Shown: piece after piece, positions 8,265-15,478 of the stretch
How positions within the stretch are numbered: position 1 is the stretch's first letter
How the letters are laid out: each line of letters begins with the position of its first letter
Source: Armatimonadota bacterium
GTDB taxonomy: Bacteria > Armatimonadota > SYMT01 > JACQGL01
DNA length: 40,225 nt
Direction of reading: 5' to 3'
NCBI GenBank assembly: GCA_016199525.1
Contig: JACQGL010000198.1
Location: 1-40,225 of the forward strand
Program-made: the position numbers and the translations under genes
Notes under the pieces: generated by a model
Told to the model about the DNA's origin: nothing
The model's database searches: none
Seen by the model: only the letters and a program-made list of their open reading frames with translations

Positions 8265-9368
8265 ATGCGGCGGGTGATCTTCGGTTTGCTGGTGTGCTGG
8301 CTGCTGGCCACTCCCGGCCACGCGCAGCAGGTGCGCGTGAAGGACATCGCGCGCGTGCAGAGCGTGCGCGCCAACCAGCTGGTGGGCTATGGCCTCGTGG
8401 TGGGGCTGGCGGGCACGGGAGATACGCGCCAGAGCCCGTTCACCATCCAATCCGTGGTCAGTATGCTGCAACGCTTCGGGGTGAGCGTGGACGTGCGCAC
8501 CTTGAAGCCGCGCAACCTGGCCGCGGTAATGGTTACCACGGACCTACCCGCGTTCGCCAAAGAGGGCAGCCGCCTGGATGTGCAGGTCTCCTCGCTGGGG
8601 GATGCCACCGCGCTGCAGGGCGGCATCCTGCTGCAGACACCGCTCGTGGGCGCGGATGACCAGGTCTACGCCGTTGCCCAGGGCGCAGTCTCCATCGGTG
8701 GCTTTAGCGCGGGTGGGGGTGGCACCACGGTGACCAAGAACCATCCCACCGCGGGACGGATCCCCGGCGGAGCGCTGGTAGAACGCGAGGTGCTCACCCG
8801 CCTGCAGGACTCGCCCGACCTGCTGTTCATCAACCTGCACCAGCCGGACTTCGGGAATGCCCAGAAGGTCGCGGATGCCATCAACGCCGCCATCGGCAGT
8901 GGCGCGGCCACCGCCGCCGACGCGGCCACAGTGCGCATTCAGGTCCCTCCTGCCTACCAGGCCCAGGTTGTCCGTCTCATCGCGGACATCGGCGAGGTGC
9001 AGATGGTTCCCGACCCGGCAGCGCGGGTAGTACTGAACGAGCGCACAGGCACCATCGTGATCGGCGGCGCCGTGCGGCTCTCGCCCGCCGCCGTGGCCCA
9101 CGGCAGCCTGATGGTAGATATCCTGACCGACTTCGGCGTGTCCCAGCCTCCGCCGCTCTCGCGCCGCGGCGATACGGTGGTCGTGCCACGGCGGGATGTC
9201 CGCGCGGACGAACCGAAGGCCTCGTTGATGGAGCTGCCCGCCGGCACAACCATCGCTGAAATTGTCAAGGCATTGAACGCGTTGAAGGTCTCTCCGCGCG
9301 ATGTGATCGCCATTATCCAGGCGCTCCACGACGCAGGAGCGCTGCACGCGGAAGTGGTGCTGGAGTAG
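8265..9368 (+). CDS. flgI: Flagellar P-ring protein FlgI
   Basis: A 367-residue periplasmic ring protein. The ATG at 8265 is preferred over the adjacent GTG at 8262 because AGGAAGG ends 7 bases upstream of it. A signal peptide (MRRVIFGLLVCWLLATPGHA) precedes the mature QQVRVKDIA, a typical FlgI start. Conserved segments include NQLVGYGLVVGLAGTGD, NLAAVMVTTDLPAF, RVVLNERTGTIVIGG and the C-terminal EIVKALNALKVSPRD. It assembles around the rod in the peptidoglycan with help from FlgA. The flgJ gene begins one base after its stop. Confidence 0.97.
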   Translation: MRRVIFGLLVCWLLATPGHAQQVRVKDIARVQSVRANQLVGYGLVVGLAGTGDTRQSPFTIQSVVSMLQRFGVSVDVRTLKPRNLAAVMVTTDLPAFAKEGSRLDVQVSSLGDATALQGGILLQTPLVGADDQVYAVAQGAVSIGGFSAGGGGTTVTKNHPTAGRIPGGALVEREVLTRLQDSPDLLFINLHQPDFGNAQKVADAINAAIGSGAATAADAATVRIQVPPAYQAQVVRLIADIGEVQMVPDPAARVVLNERTGTIVIGGAVRLSPAAVAHGSLMVDILTDFGVSQPPPLSRRGDTVVVPRRDVRADEPKASLMELPAGTTIAEIVKALNALKVSPRDVIAIIQALHDAGALHAEVVLE

Positions 9369-9369
9369 C

Positions 9370-9741
9370 ATGATCCCACCGACAAACAACCGTGGGGCTG
9401 CCCCGGTGTTCAGCCCGGCGCTGGAATTTAACCTCCCACCCGGGGCTACACCCCGTGAGGCGCTGCGCGCCGCCACGCGCGAATTCGAGTCGCTCTTTGT
9501 AGCTCATCTCCTGCGAGAGATGCGGCGCACCGTCCCCCAGGGGGGGCTGATCCCGCAGGGTGCGGGGGAAGAGATCTTCCGTGACATGCTCGATCAGGCG
9601 CTCGCACGGCAGGCTGCCGAACGTAGCCTCCTGGGGCTGGCCGACCTCCTCTACGATCAGTTTGCGCGCCAGCTGCCCGATCAGGGCACGCCCGCAGTGA
9701 GTGGCAACGCGAGGGAGCTGAGAGATGCGCATCGAGAATAA
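9370..9741 (+). CDS. flgJ: Rod-binding protein FlgJ (rod-cap domain only)
   Basis: A 123-residue protein matching only the N-terminal rod-binding domain of FlgJ: AATREFESLFVAHLLREMRR (about 34-53), then GAGEEIFRDMLDQALARQAAER. The C-terminal muramidase found in gamma-proteobacterial FlgJ is absent, so the rod is capped by this protein but another enzyme must open the peptidoglycan; none is seen in the window. Its 3' end overlaps the start of flgM by 17 bases, which suggests translational coupling. Confidence 0.88.
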   Translation: MIPPTNNRGAAPVFSPALEFNLPPGATPREALRAATREFESLFVAHLLREMRRTVPQGGLIPQGAGEEIFRDMLDQALARQAAERSLLGLADLLYDQFARQLPDQGTPAVSGNARELRDAHRE

Positions 9742-9994
9742 TCCGATCTTCCGCATCCTTGCACAGCGCCTGCGCGGACCGCGCCCCGCAAACCCGGCGT
9801 CTCCCGTGGCTGCCGACGAGGTTCAGCTCTCCGACCGGGCCGAGACGCTCCGCAAGGCGAAGGAGGCGTACGCAGCCCTCCCCGAGGTGCGGGAAGAGCG
9901 TATCGCCCCGCTGAAGAAGCAGATTGAGGAGGGCCGCTACCAGATCCCCGAGCGGGAACTCGCGCGTCGGCTGCTGGACTCTGGCGAGGAATAG
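9725..9994 (+). CDS. flgM: Anti-sigma-28 factor FlgM
   Basis: An 89-residue protein with the FlgM pattern: a basic start, D-E-V-Q-LSDRAE in the middle, then ALPEVREERIAPLKKQIEEG followed by IPERELARRLL, the helices that clasp sigma-28. It holds FliA (encoded at 18784-19548) inactive until it is exported through the finished hook. It overlaps flgJ by 17 bases with AGGGAGCTGAG as its Shine-Dalgarno. It lies directly before flgN and flgK. Confidence 0.88.
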   Translation: MRIENNPIFRILAQRLRGPRPANPASPVAADEVQLSDRAETLRKAKEAYAALPEVREERIAPLKKQIEEGRYQIPERELARRLLDSGEE

Positions 9995-9997
9995 GCT

Positions 9998-10405
9998 ATG
10001 GTCAGGCAATCTGAGGCAAGCGGCGCGTCGCGCGCCGCGAGCGGCGAATCGCCCTGTGAACTCCTGCAGCAGGTCTGTGAGGTGAGTGAGCGCCTGCAGG
10101 CCGCCATCCTCGCCCGCGACGCTGCCGCCATCCAGGCACTGGGCGGCGCGCAGGCACTCCTCCTGCATCACGTGGCGACGCTTGTCGCCACGGCGGCTAC
10201 CGATCCGGGGAGCGCAGCGAGCCAGGAAGCGCTCGTCCTGGCAGAGCGAGCCCGCGTCCGACAGCGGGTGCTGGGTGCCCTGCTGGCCCAGGCGACGGTG
10301 GCGCTGGACCAGTTTTTCCAGGTTGTCGCCCGAGTCTACGCGCGTGAGGGAACGTCTACCCCCTGTTTGCCCGGCGTAGGAACCCGGCTGGACACGGCCA
10401 TCTGA
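9998..10405 (+). CDS. flgN: Probable FlgN-type export chaperone
   Basis: A 135-residue, largely helical protein with LLQQVCEVSERLQAAILARDAAAIQAL early and a long helix around ALVLAERARVRQRVLGALLAQA. The sequence alone is only weakly diagnostic. The assignment rests on size, helical content and position: it sits exactly between flgM and flgK, where FlgN, the chaperone of the hook-filament junction proteins FlgK and FlgL, is normally found. Its TGA overlaps the flgK ATG by one base (TGATG). Confidence 0.7.
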   Translation: MVRQSEASGASRAASGESPCELLQQVCEVSERLQAAILARDAAAIQALGGAQALLLHHVATLVATAATDPGSAASQEALVLAERARVRQRVLGALLAQATVALDQFFQVVARVYAREGTSTPCLPGVGTRLDTAI

Positions 10406-11793
10406 TGAGCACCTCGTTCCAGGGACTCCAACTCTCCGCCTCTGCCCTCCAGGCCCGCCAGCGGGCGCTGGAAGTGGTGGGGCACAACATCGCCAACGTC
10501 AACACGCCCGGTTACCACCGGCAGGTGGCCTCCACACAGGCACGTCCCGCCCTCCGGGAGACCTCCAACGAGAGCGCCGCCGGTGCGGGCTACCGCGTGG
10601 GCAACGGGGTGGAGATTGCAGCGGTGCGGCGGATCCATGCCAGCTACCTCGATCGCCAGATGCACATCGCGCAGGGCGACCTGGGCGGGGCAACCGTGCG
10701 TGACCGCCTCTTTCGCCAGGTAGAGAGCTTCCTCTCCGAGCCCTCGGATCAGGGTCTGGCCAGCCACCTGGAGCGCTTCTTCAACGCCTTCGAGGCGCTG
10801 GGCGCTCTCCCCGCCGACATGGGGGCGCGACAAGAAGTGGTGCTCAGCGGGCAGCAGCTGGCGGAGGCGTTCAACCGGCTGGACGGGACGTTCCAGCGGC
10901 TGGAAATGGACACCGGAGGGGAGGTGCGCGGCCAGGTGGAGGCGATCAACGACCTGGCGCGTCGCATCGCCGATATGAACCGGGATATACGCCGGGCCCT
11001 CGGGGCAGGCGCCCAGCCGAACGACCTTCTGGATGAACGGGACCGCTACCTGAACGAGCTGGCGGAGCGCGCGGGCGCGCAGATTCTCAACCAGGAGCAG
11101 GGTGATGTGATCGTTTCCATTGCCGGCCTCACTCTTGTTCAGGGAGAGCACGCGGCAGAACTGCAAGTCGAAGCCGGGCCTGCGGGGCTGGAGATTATCA
11201 GCGCCAACACGGGAGAGGCGGTGGAGCCCGGAGGAGGGCTCGGCGCGCTGCTCCAGGCGGCCAACGCCGATCTCCCCGCGCGCCGCGGCCGGCTGCTCGC
11301 TGTGCGGGACGCCCTGGTGGCGGCGGTGAACGCCCAGCATGCCGCGGGCGTGGATGGGAACGGTGCACCGGGGAGTGACTTCTTCGCCGTGGTCGACGGC
11401 CGCCTTTCCGTCAGCGAGCCTCTGGTGGCGGACCCCCGCCGCGTGGCCGCGGGTCTGGAGGCAGCGCCCGGCGATGGGCGCAACGCCCGCGCCCTGGCCG
11501 CCCTGCGAGAAGCGGCGCTGGTGGCCGGGCAATCCCCCGGAGCCGCCTACCGCGCGCTGGTGACGGAAACGGGACGGGCGGCGCAGACGGCGGCCGAGCG
11601 CCGTGAGCAGGCGGAAGCGGTCACCGAGCAGCTCGACGGTCTGGCGAACGCGGAGTCGGGCGTCTCGCTCGACGAGGAGCTGACCGAAATGGTGAGCCTG
11701 CAGCACGCCTATGCGGCGGCGGCGCGGATGGTCACCGCCTTCGATGAAATGCTGGCGGTGCTCATCCAGCAAACGGGCACGATAGGACGCTGA
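10405..11793 (+). CDS. flgK: Hook-filament junction protein FlgK (HAP1)
   Basis: A 462-residue protein. The N-terminus (FQGLQLSASALQARQ, then VVGHNIANVNTPGYHRQV) and the C-terminal helix (SLDEELTEMVSLQHAYAAAARMVTAFDEM) are the FlgK signatures. Internal motifs include LERFFNAFEALG and the LLDERDRYLNELAERAG segment. It is the first of the two junction proteins between hook and filament and is exported with help from the FlgN-type chaperone encoded just upstream. It is followed after one base by flgL. Confidence 0.96.
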   Translation: MSTSFQGLQLSASALQARQRALEVVGHNIANVNTPGYHRQVASTQARPALRETSNESAAGAGYRVGNGVEIAAVRRIHASYLDRQMHIAQGDLGGATVRDRLFRQVESFLSEPSDQGLASHLERFFNAFEALGALPADMGARQEVVLSGQQLAEAFNRLDGTFQRLEMDTGGEVRGQVEAINDLARRIADMNRDIRRALGAGAQPNDLLDERDRYLNELAERAGAQILNQEQGDVIVSIAGLTLVQGEHAAELQVEAGPAGLEIISANTGEAVEPGGGLGALLQAANADLPARRGRLLAVRDALVAAVNAQHAAGVDGNGAPGSDFFAVVDGRLSVSEPLVADPRRVAAGLEAAPGDGRNARALAALREAALVAGQSPGAAYRALVTETGRAAQTAAERREQAEAVTEQLDGLANAESGVSLDEELTEMVSLQHAYAAAARMVTAFDEMLAVLIQQTGTIGR

Positions 11794-11794
11794 C

Positions 11795-12706
11795 ATGCGG
11801 GTACCCACGTTTGGCATCTACCAGAAGAGCATCCGCCACCTGGCGGAGAGCGCCGCGCGCTTGGATCGCGCGCGGGAGCAGGTATCTACAGGCAAGCGGG
11901 TGCTTCGCCCATCGGACGACCCGGAGGCCGCCGGAGTGGCGATGGCAGCGCGCGCCGAGGTGGAGCAGCTCACGCAGTTTCGCCAGAACACCGATCGAGC
12001 GGCGTTGTTCCTCGATATGACGGAATCCAGCCTGGCCGCGATCACGGAGCAATTACGGAAGGTGCGCACCACCGCTCTCCAGGCATCCACCGCCGCGCTC
12101 GATGCCGGTGACCGCGAGGCTCTGGCGCAGCAGGTGGAGCGTTTGGCCGACCGGATCGCTGGCCTCATGAACACGGAGACCGGCGGCCGCTACCTGTTTG
12201 GCGGCACGCTGGACGCCGCCCCGCCCTTCCGCCAGGCCGCTGCGGGGGAGCCGTACGTGTATAACGGCAACGCAACTCGCCTGGAAATGGGCCTCGCACC
12301 CGACCTGGTGCTGCCGGTGAGTGTGGCCGGATCCGAGCTGGTGAACGAGCGCTCTGATGCGGCCGGTGCCCCGAAATCACTCTTTCAAACGCTCGCCGAC
12401 CTGGCGAAGGAGATACGGGCGGCGAGCCCCACCGCCATTTCCGCGCGCATTGCGGATCTGGATGTAGACCTGGGAAACATCACTCGCCTGCGAGCGGATG
12501 TGGGAGCGCGGCGCAATTACGTAGAGCTGGCGCGGGAGCGCCTGGATGCCACGCTCGCTCAACTGCGGACCCGCCAGTCGGAGGCGGAGGATGCCGATCT
12601 CTCCGCCGCCCTCATTGAGTTGCAGGCGGCGGAACTGGCTAACCAGGCAACCGCGGGCGCGGCAGCCCGGCTGGCGCAGCCCACGTTGCTCGACTTCCTG
12701 AGATAA
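11795..12706 (+). CDS. flgL: Hook-filament junction protein FlgL (HAP3)
   Basis: A 303-residue flagellin-like protein. The N-terminal half has LAESAARLDRAREQVSTGKRV followed by RPSDDPEAAGVAM, the FlgL version of the flagellin SSGLRI...SDDPAG motif; TGGRYLFGGT lies near the middle. The C-terminal helix (LSAALIELQAAELANQATAGA) is typical. It connects FlgK to the filament. fliW follows after three bases. Confidence 0.95.
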   Translation: MRVPTFGIYQKSIRHLAESAARLDRAREQVSTGKRVLRPSDDPEAAGVAMAARAEVEQLTQFRQNTDRAALFLDMTESSLAAITEQLRKVRTTALQASTAALDAGDREALAQQVERLADRIAGLMNTETGGRYLFGGTLDAAPPFRQAAAGEPYVYNGNATRLEMGLAPDLVLPVSVAGSELVNERSDAAGAPKSLFQTLADLAKEIRAASPTAISARIADLDVDLGNITRLRADVGARRNYVELARERLDATLAQLRTRQSEAEDADLSAALIELQAAELANQATAGAAARLAQPTLLDFLR

Positions 12707-12709
12707 GCG

Positions 12710-13174
12710 ATGACCATCCAGACTTCTCGCTTCGGGCCTCTCGATATGGATGCGGACCGGATCCTGGAATTCCCGCACGGCTTGTATGGCTTCGAGGACC
12801 GGCACCGCTTCTGCCTCCTGCAACACGACCAGCAATCCTGCTTTCGCTGGTTGCAGTGCATCGACGATCCCTCGCTCGCTATGGTGGTGGTCGATCTGCT
12901 CGCCTTCTTTCCGGATTACGATCTGGAGATCGGCCGCCAAACCGCGAGGCTGCTGGAGGCCCAATCCGAAAATGAGCTGGAGCTATTGGCGCTGGTGACC
13001 GTTAATCGGGATACGGAACAGATTTGCGCCAATCTGCTCGGCCCCGTGGTCATCAATCCCAGGCGGCGGAAGGGGCTGCAGATGATCGCCGACGGGGAGC
13101 GCTACCATACTCGCCACGAGATCGGCGCTCCCCGGAGGCAAACGCGCGCACCGGACATTGCCGCCGCGGTATGA
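12710..13174 (+). CDS. fliW: Flagellar assembly factor FliW
   Basis: A 154-residue FliW. Family features: RFGPLDMDADRILEFPHGLYGFED at the start, FRWLQCIDDPSLAMVVVD, and LLALVTVNRDTEQICANLLGPVVIN. In organisms studied (mainly Bacillus and Campylobacter), FliW binds either flagellin or CsrA: when flagellin is exported FliW is freed, holds CsrA, and so allows flagellin translation. The gene is 4 bases upstream of csrA and close to fliC, the normal arrangement for this switch. The C-terminus carries a basic tail beyond the conserved core. Confidence 0.95.
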   Translation: MTIQTSRFGPLDMDADRILEFPHGLYGFEDRHRFCLLQHDQQSCFRWLQCIDDPSLAMVVVDLLAFFPDYDLEIGRQTARLLEAQSENELELLALVTVNRDTEQICANLLGPVVINPRRRKGLQMIADGERYHTRHEIGAPRRQTRAPDIAAAV

Positions 13175-13178
13175 CGCC

Positions 13179-13412
13179 ATGCTCGTCATCGCCCGCAAAG
13201 TTGGCCAGTCCCTCCTCATCGGGGAGGAGATCGAGGTCCTGATCACCGAAGTGCGCGGCGATCAGGTGCGCCTGGGCATCGCCGCACCGCGTGAGGTGGC
13301 CATCCGGCGGAAAGAGCTGGTGGACGCGGTGCGGCGAGGGACTGCCGAGGCGGCCGCCGACAGTGATGCCGCCGCCGCCGCCGTGCGCGATCTGCTCCCC
13401 GCCGAATCCTGA
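13179..13412 (+). CDS. csrA: Translational regulator CsrA
   Basis: A 77-residue CsrA. The ATG at 13179 begins the canonical MLVIARKVGQSLLIGEEIEV; the frame is open a little upstream but that part is not conserved. VRLGIAAPREVAIRRKEL is the RNA-binding C-terminal strand region. An Ala-rich tail of about 20 residues follows the core (typical length about 60-75). CsrA dimers bind GGA in hairpin loops and at Shine-Dalgarno sites; such a pair occurs in the fliC leader. FliW, encoded just upstream, is its expected antagonist. Confidence 0.97.
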   Translation: MLVIARKVGQSLLIGEEIEVLITEVRGDQVRLGIAAPREVAIRRKELVDAVRRGTAEAAADSDAAAAAVRDLLPAES

Positions 13413-13415
13413 CCG

Positions 13416-13429
13416 CCAGCCCCGGCTGG
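13416..13429 (+). terminator. Short hairpin after csrA (possible weak terminator)
   Basis: CCAGCC-CC-GGCTGG starts 4 bases after the csrA stop. It is GC-rich but short and not followed by a T-run, so it may mark the transcript end only weakly or simply protect the 3' end. Confidence 0.3.
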
Positions 13430-13463
13430 TCTCCTTACCAGACAAACTTTCTACTCCTCGCCT

Positions 13464-13482
13464 GGAAAACGGACGATTTTCC
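13464..13482 (+). promoter_or_regulatory. Hairpin with GGA-containing loop between csrA and fliC
   Basis: GGAAAA (13464-13469) and TTTTCC (13477-13482) pair around the loop CGGACGA. GGA in a loop is the CsrA recognition element. It precedes the fliC promoter, so it would lie in csrA read-through RNA rather than in the main fliC message. A weak terminator is the alternative reading. Confidence 0.3.
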
Positions 13483-13484
13483 CC

Positions 13485-13511
13485 TTTAGTCTGGTACCCG
13501 CGTGCCGAAGT
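13485..13511 (+). promoter_or_regulatory. Sigma-28 (FliA) type promoter of fliC
   Basis: TTTAGTCT (13485-13492), an 11-base spacer, then GCCGAAGT (13504-13511). This has the same element lengths and spacing as the sigma-28 consensus TAAAGTTT-N11-GCCGATAA, with five matches out of eight in each element. It lies in the only sizeable gap before flagellin. Transcription would start near 13518 and give a leader of about 137 bases. Confidence 0.55.
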
Positions 13512-13615
13512 ATGCTTGTTCCTACGGCGACCGCCGGCAGGGATCGGACGCGAGAGGCACTGCCCCGGCGCTCGCGTCAACGCTTCAGGGGCGCGTGCCA
13601 CCGGCATGATGCCAG

Positions 13616-13648
13616 CCCGGCGGGGACGCCGGGAGCTTCAAGGAGGAG
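13616..13648 (+). promoter_or_regulatory. Candidate CsrA-binding hairpin plus Shine-Dalgarno in the fliC leader
   Basis: CCCGGCG (13616-13622) and CGCCGGG (13627-13633) form a perfect 7-bp stem presenting the loop GGGA (13623-13626). Seven bases later comes AAGGAGGAG (13640-13648), the Shine-Dalgarno of fliC, itself a GGA-rich CsrA site. The arrangement of one looped GGA followed by one at the ribosome site mirrors the two-site hag leader of Bacillus subtilis, where a CsrA dimer bridges both and blocks translation. Confidence 0.6.
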
Positions 13649-13654
13649 CATCCA

Positions 13655-15028
13655 ATGGCATTGCGGATCAACTACAACGCTACCGCGTTCACTGCCCACC
13701 GGTTCCTGGAAGCCACCGACGGGCAGATGAAGGGGTCCATCACGCGGCTGTCCAGCGGCTTCCGCGTCAACACCGCGTCGGACGACCCGGCGGGGCTGGT
13801 GATTTCCGAGAACCTGCGCGCCCAGGCGGAAGGCCTGTCGCAGGCCATTCGAAACTCCAGCGACGCCATCAACATGGTGAAGACCGCAGAGGCGGCGCTG
13901 GCCGACGTGAACAGCCTGCTGCGCCAGATGCGCAACCTCGCTCTGCATGCCGCGAACACGGGCGCCAACGACTCCGTGGCCGTATCCGCGGATCAGGCGC
14001 AGATTGACGAGGCCATCTCGTCCATTAACCGGATTGCGAATGATACGCAGTACGGCAAGATTAAACTCCTGAATGGGAGTGCCGCCAACCTGGTCCAGTT
14101 CAGCGGCAGTAACGCGGACCTGGTAACCGAGGCGCGCGGCAGCACGCTGGCAGATGGCTCCCACACGCTGGAACTCTCCAACTACACCGACGCGAGCGCC
14201 ACTATCACCGGCAACCTGGGGCTTACCTCCCCCACCAACATCGTGGGGCTGGCCGGCGGTGCCCACACCATTACCGTCACCAACGTGGGCGGTAACAACA
14301 ATGTCATTGAGCTGGATGGCCACGCCAATACGTTCGTGGACGCCGACGTGGAGGACACGGACGTTATCACCCTCCAGGACGCGGACGGGAACACGATCGA
14401 TCTGACTGTGGATACCGCCCTCGCCATCGGCACGGCGAACGTGGACGTCACCGCCCAGACGTTCGACGTGGCGGTGGACGGCGGCTCGACCACCGTTACC
14501 TTCACCGCGGGCGAGGAGGGGACGGCGCTCACGGATGACGGGAAGCAGGTCAAGCTGACCTTCTCCCCGGCCATCACCGATACGGACACGGCCTTCGCGT
14601 TCACCACCGATGACAATAGCCTCTACTACCAGGTAGGCGCCAACGCCAACCAGACCGTCAAGGTGGGCGTGGACAGTGTGAAGGCGGCCGTGCTGGGCAA
14701 CGCGACCCTGGGGTGGGTGTCGGAGATGGACGTCACTACCGCCTCCGGTGCGCAGGATGCCATCAAAATCCTGGACAAGGCCATTGACCAGGTCTCTAAA
14801 CTCCGCTCCACGCTGGGCGCTTTCCAGAAGAACACCCTGGAGAGCAGCATCAACAGCTTGAGCGTGGCAGAGGAGAACATGCGCGCCTCCGAGTCCACGA
14901 TCCGCGACGCGGATATGGCCGCGGAGATGATGCAGTTCACGCGCGACCAGATCCTGCTCCAGGCAGGCACGGCGATGCTGGCGCAGGCGAATCAGTCCTC
15001 GCAGGTGGTGCTGACGCTACTGCGGTAA
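13655..15028 (+). CDS. fliC: Flagellin FliC
   Basis: A 457-residue flagellin, the only one in the window. The N-terminal D0/D1 domains (MALRINYNATAFTAHRF, LSSGFRVNTASDDPAGL, then LLRQMRNLALHAANTG) and the C-terminal D1/D0 (TLESSINSLSVAEENMRASESTIRDADMA, ending in VVLTLLR) are canonical. The centre, about residues 165-350, is a Thr/Val/Asp-rich beta region that would form the exposed outer domains; it contains no cysteine. Translation is probably controlled by CsrA through the leader hairpin, and transcription by FliA. FliW is expected to bind the C-terminal part of this protein. Confidence 0.97.
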   Translation: MALRINYNATAFTAHRFLEATDGQMKGSITRLSSGFRVNTASDDPAGLVISENLRAQAEGLSQAIRNSSDAINMVKTAEAALADVNSLLRQMRNLALHAANTGANDSVAVSADQAQIDEAISSINRIANDTQYGKIKLLNGSAANLVQFSGSNADLVTEARGSTLADGSHTLELSNYTDASATITGNLGLTSPTNIVGLAGGAHTITVTNVGGNNNVIELDGHANTFVDADVEDTDVITLQDADGNTIDLTVDTALAIGTANVDVTAQTFDVAVDGGSTTVTFTAGEEGTALTDDGKQVKLTFSPAITDTDTAFAFTTDDNSLYYQVGANANQTVKVGVDSVKAAVLGNATLGWVSEMDVTTASGAQDAIKILDKAIDQVSKLRSTLGAFQKNTLESSINSLSVAEENMRASESTIRDADMAAEMMQFTRDQILLQAGTAMLAQANQSSQVVLTLLR

Positions 15029-15050
15029 GCGTAGCGATGGCCTGGTAAAG

Positions 15051-15083
15051 GAGGAGCGCGGGCGCTTCAGGTTCGCGCTCCTC
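15051..15083 (+). terminator. 10-bp hairpin between fliC and flaG
   Basis: GAGGAGCGCG (15051-15060) and CGCGCTCCTC (15074-15083) are perfect complements around a 13-base loop. It lies 22 bases after the fliC stop. The following bases are C-rich rather than T-rich, so it is more likely a partial terminator or a 3' stabiliser that lets flagellin message outnumber flaG-fliD than a full stop. Its left arm begins with an AAAGGAGGAG stretch resembling the fliC Shine-Dalgarno. Confidence 0.5.
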
Positions 15084-15105
15084 ACCCCCCATCGAGGAGG
15101 ACGAC

Positions 15106-15474
15106 ATGTCCGCGCACCCCATCTCTCCCGTTCCCGCGATCCCACCGTCGCCGGCGGAATCGGCACGGCCCGCCTCTCCCGCGGAGGGGATCGCCCGCGT
15201 GGCCGAAGTGTCCGCCGCGCCGGCGGATCTCGGGCAACTCCCTCGACACGTGCGTTCCGAGGTGGAACGCATGCTGCGCGAGCTACCGGAAGCCCGCCCT
15301 CCCGCCGGTATCTCCATCGAGTTTAGCGTCTACGAAGCGCTGAACGCGGTGGTTATCCGTGTGCGGAACGTTCAGACCGGAGAGATCCTCCTGGAATTCC
15401 CACCGGAACGCCTCCTGGAGGCAATGACGGAACTTCGCCGACAGGCGGGGCTCCTGGTAGACCATAAGGCATAA
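15106..15474 (+). CDS. flaG: FlaG family protein
   Basis: A 122-residue protein preceded by GAGGAGGACGAC. The first 60 residues are Pro/Ala-rich and poorly structured. The C-terminal part (SIEFSVYEALNAVVIRVRNVQTGEILLEFPPERLLEAM) is the FlaG domain. FlaG proteins are encoded next to fliD and affect filament length, but their biochemical role is not defined. It is followed after 4 bases by fliD. Confidence 0.9.
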   Translation: MSAHPISPVPAIPPSPAESARPASPAEGIARVAEVSAAPADLGQLPRHVRSEVERMLRELPEARPPAGISIEFSVYEALNAVVIRVRNVQTGEILLEFPPERLLEAMTELRRQAGLLVDHKA

Positions 15475-15478
15475 CCCC

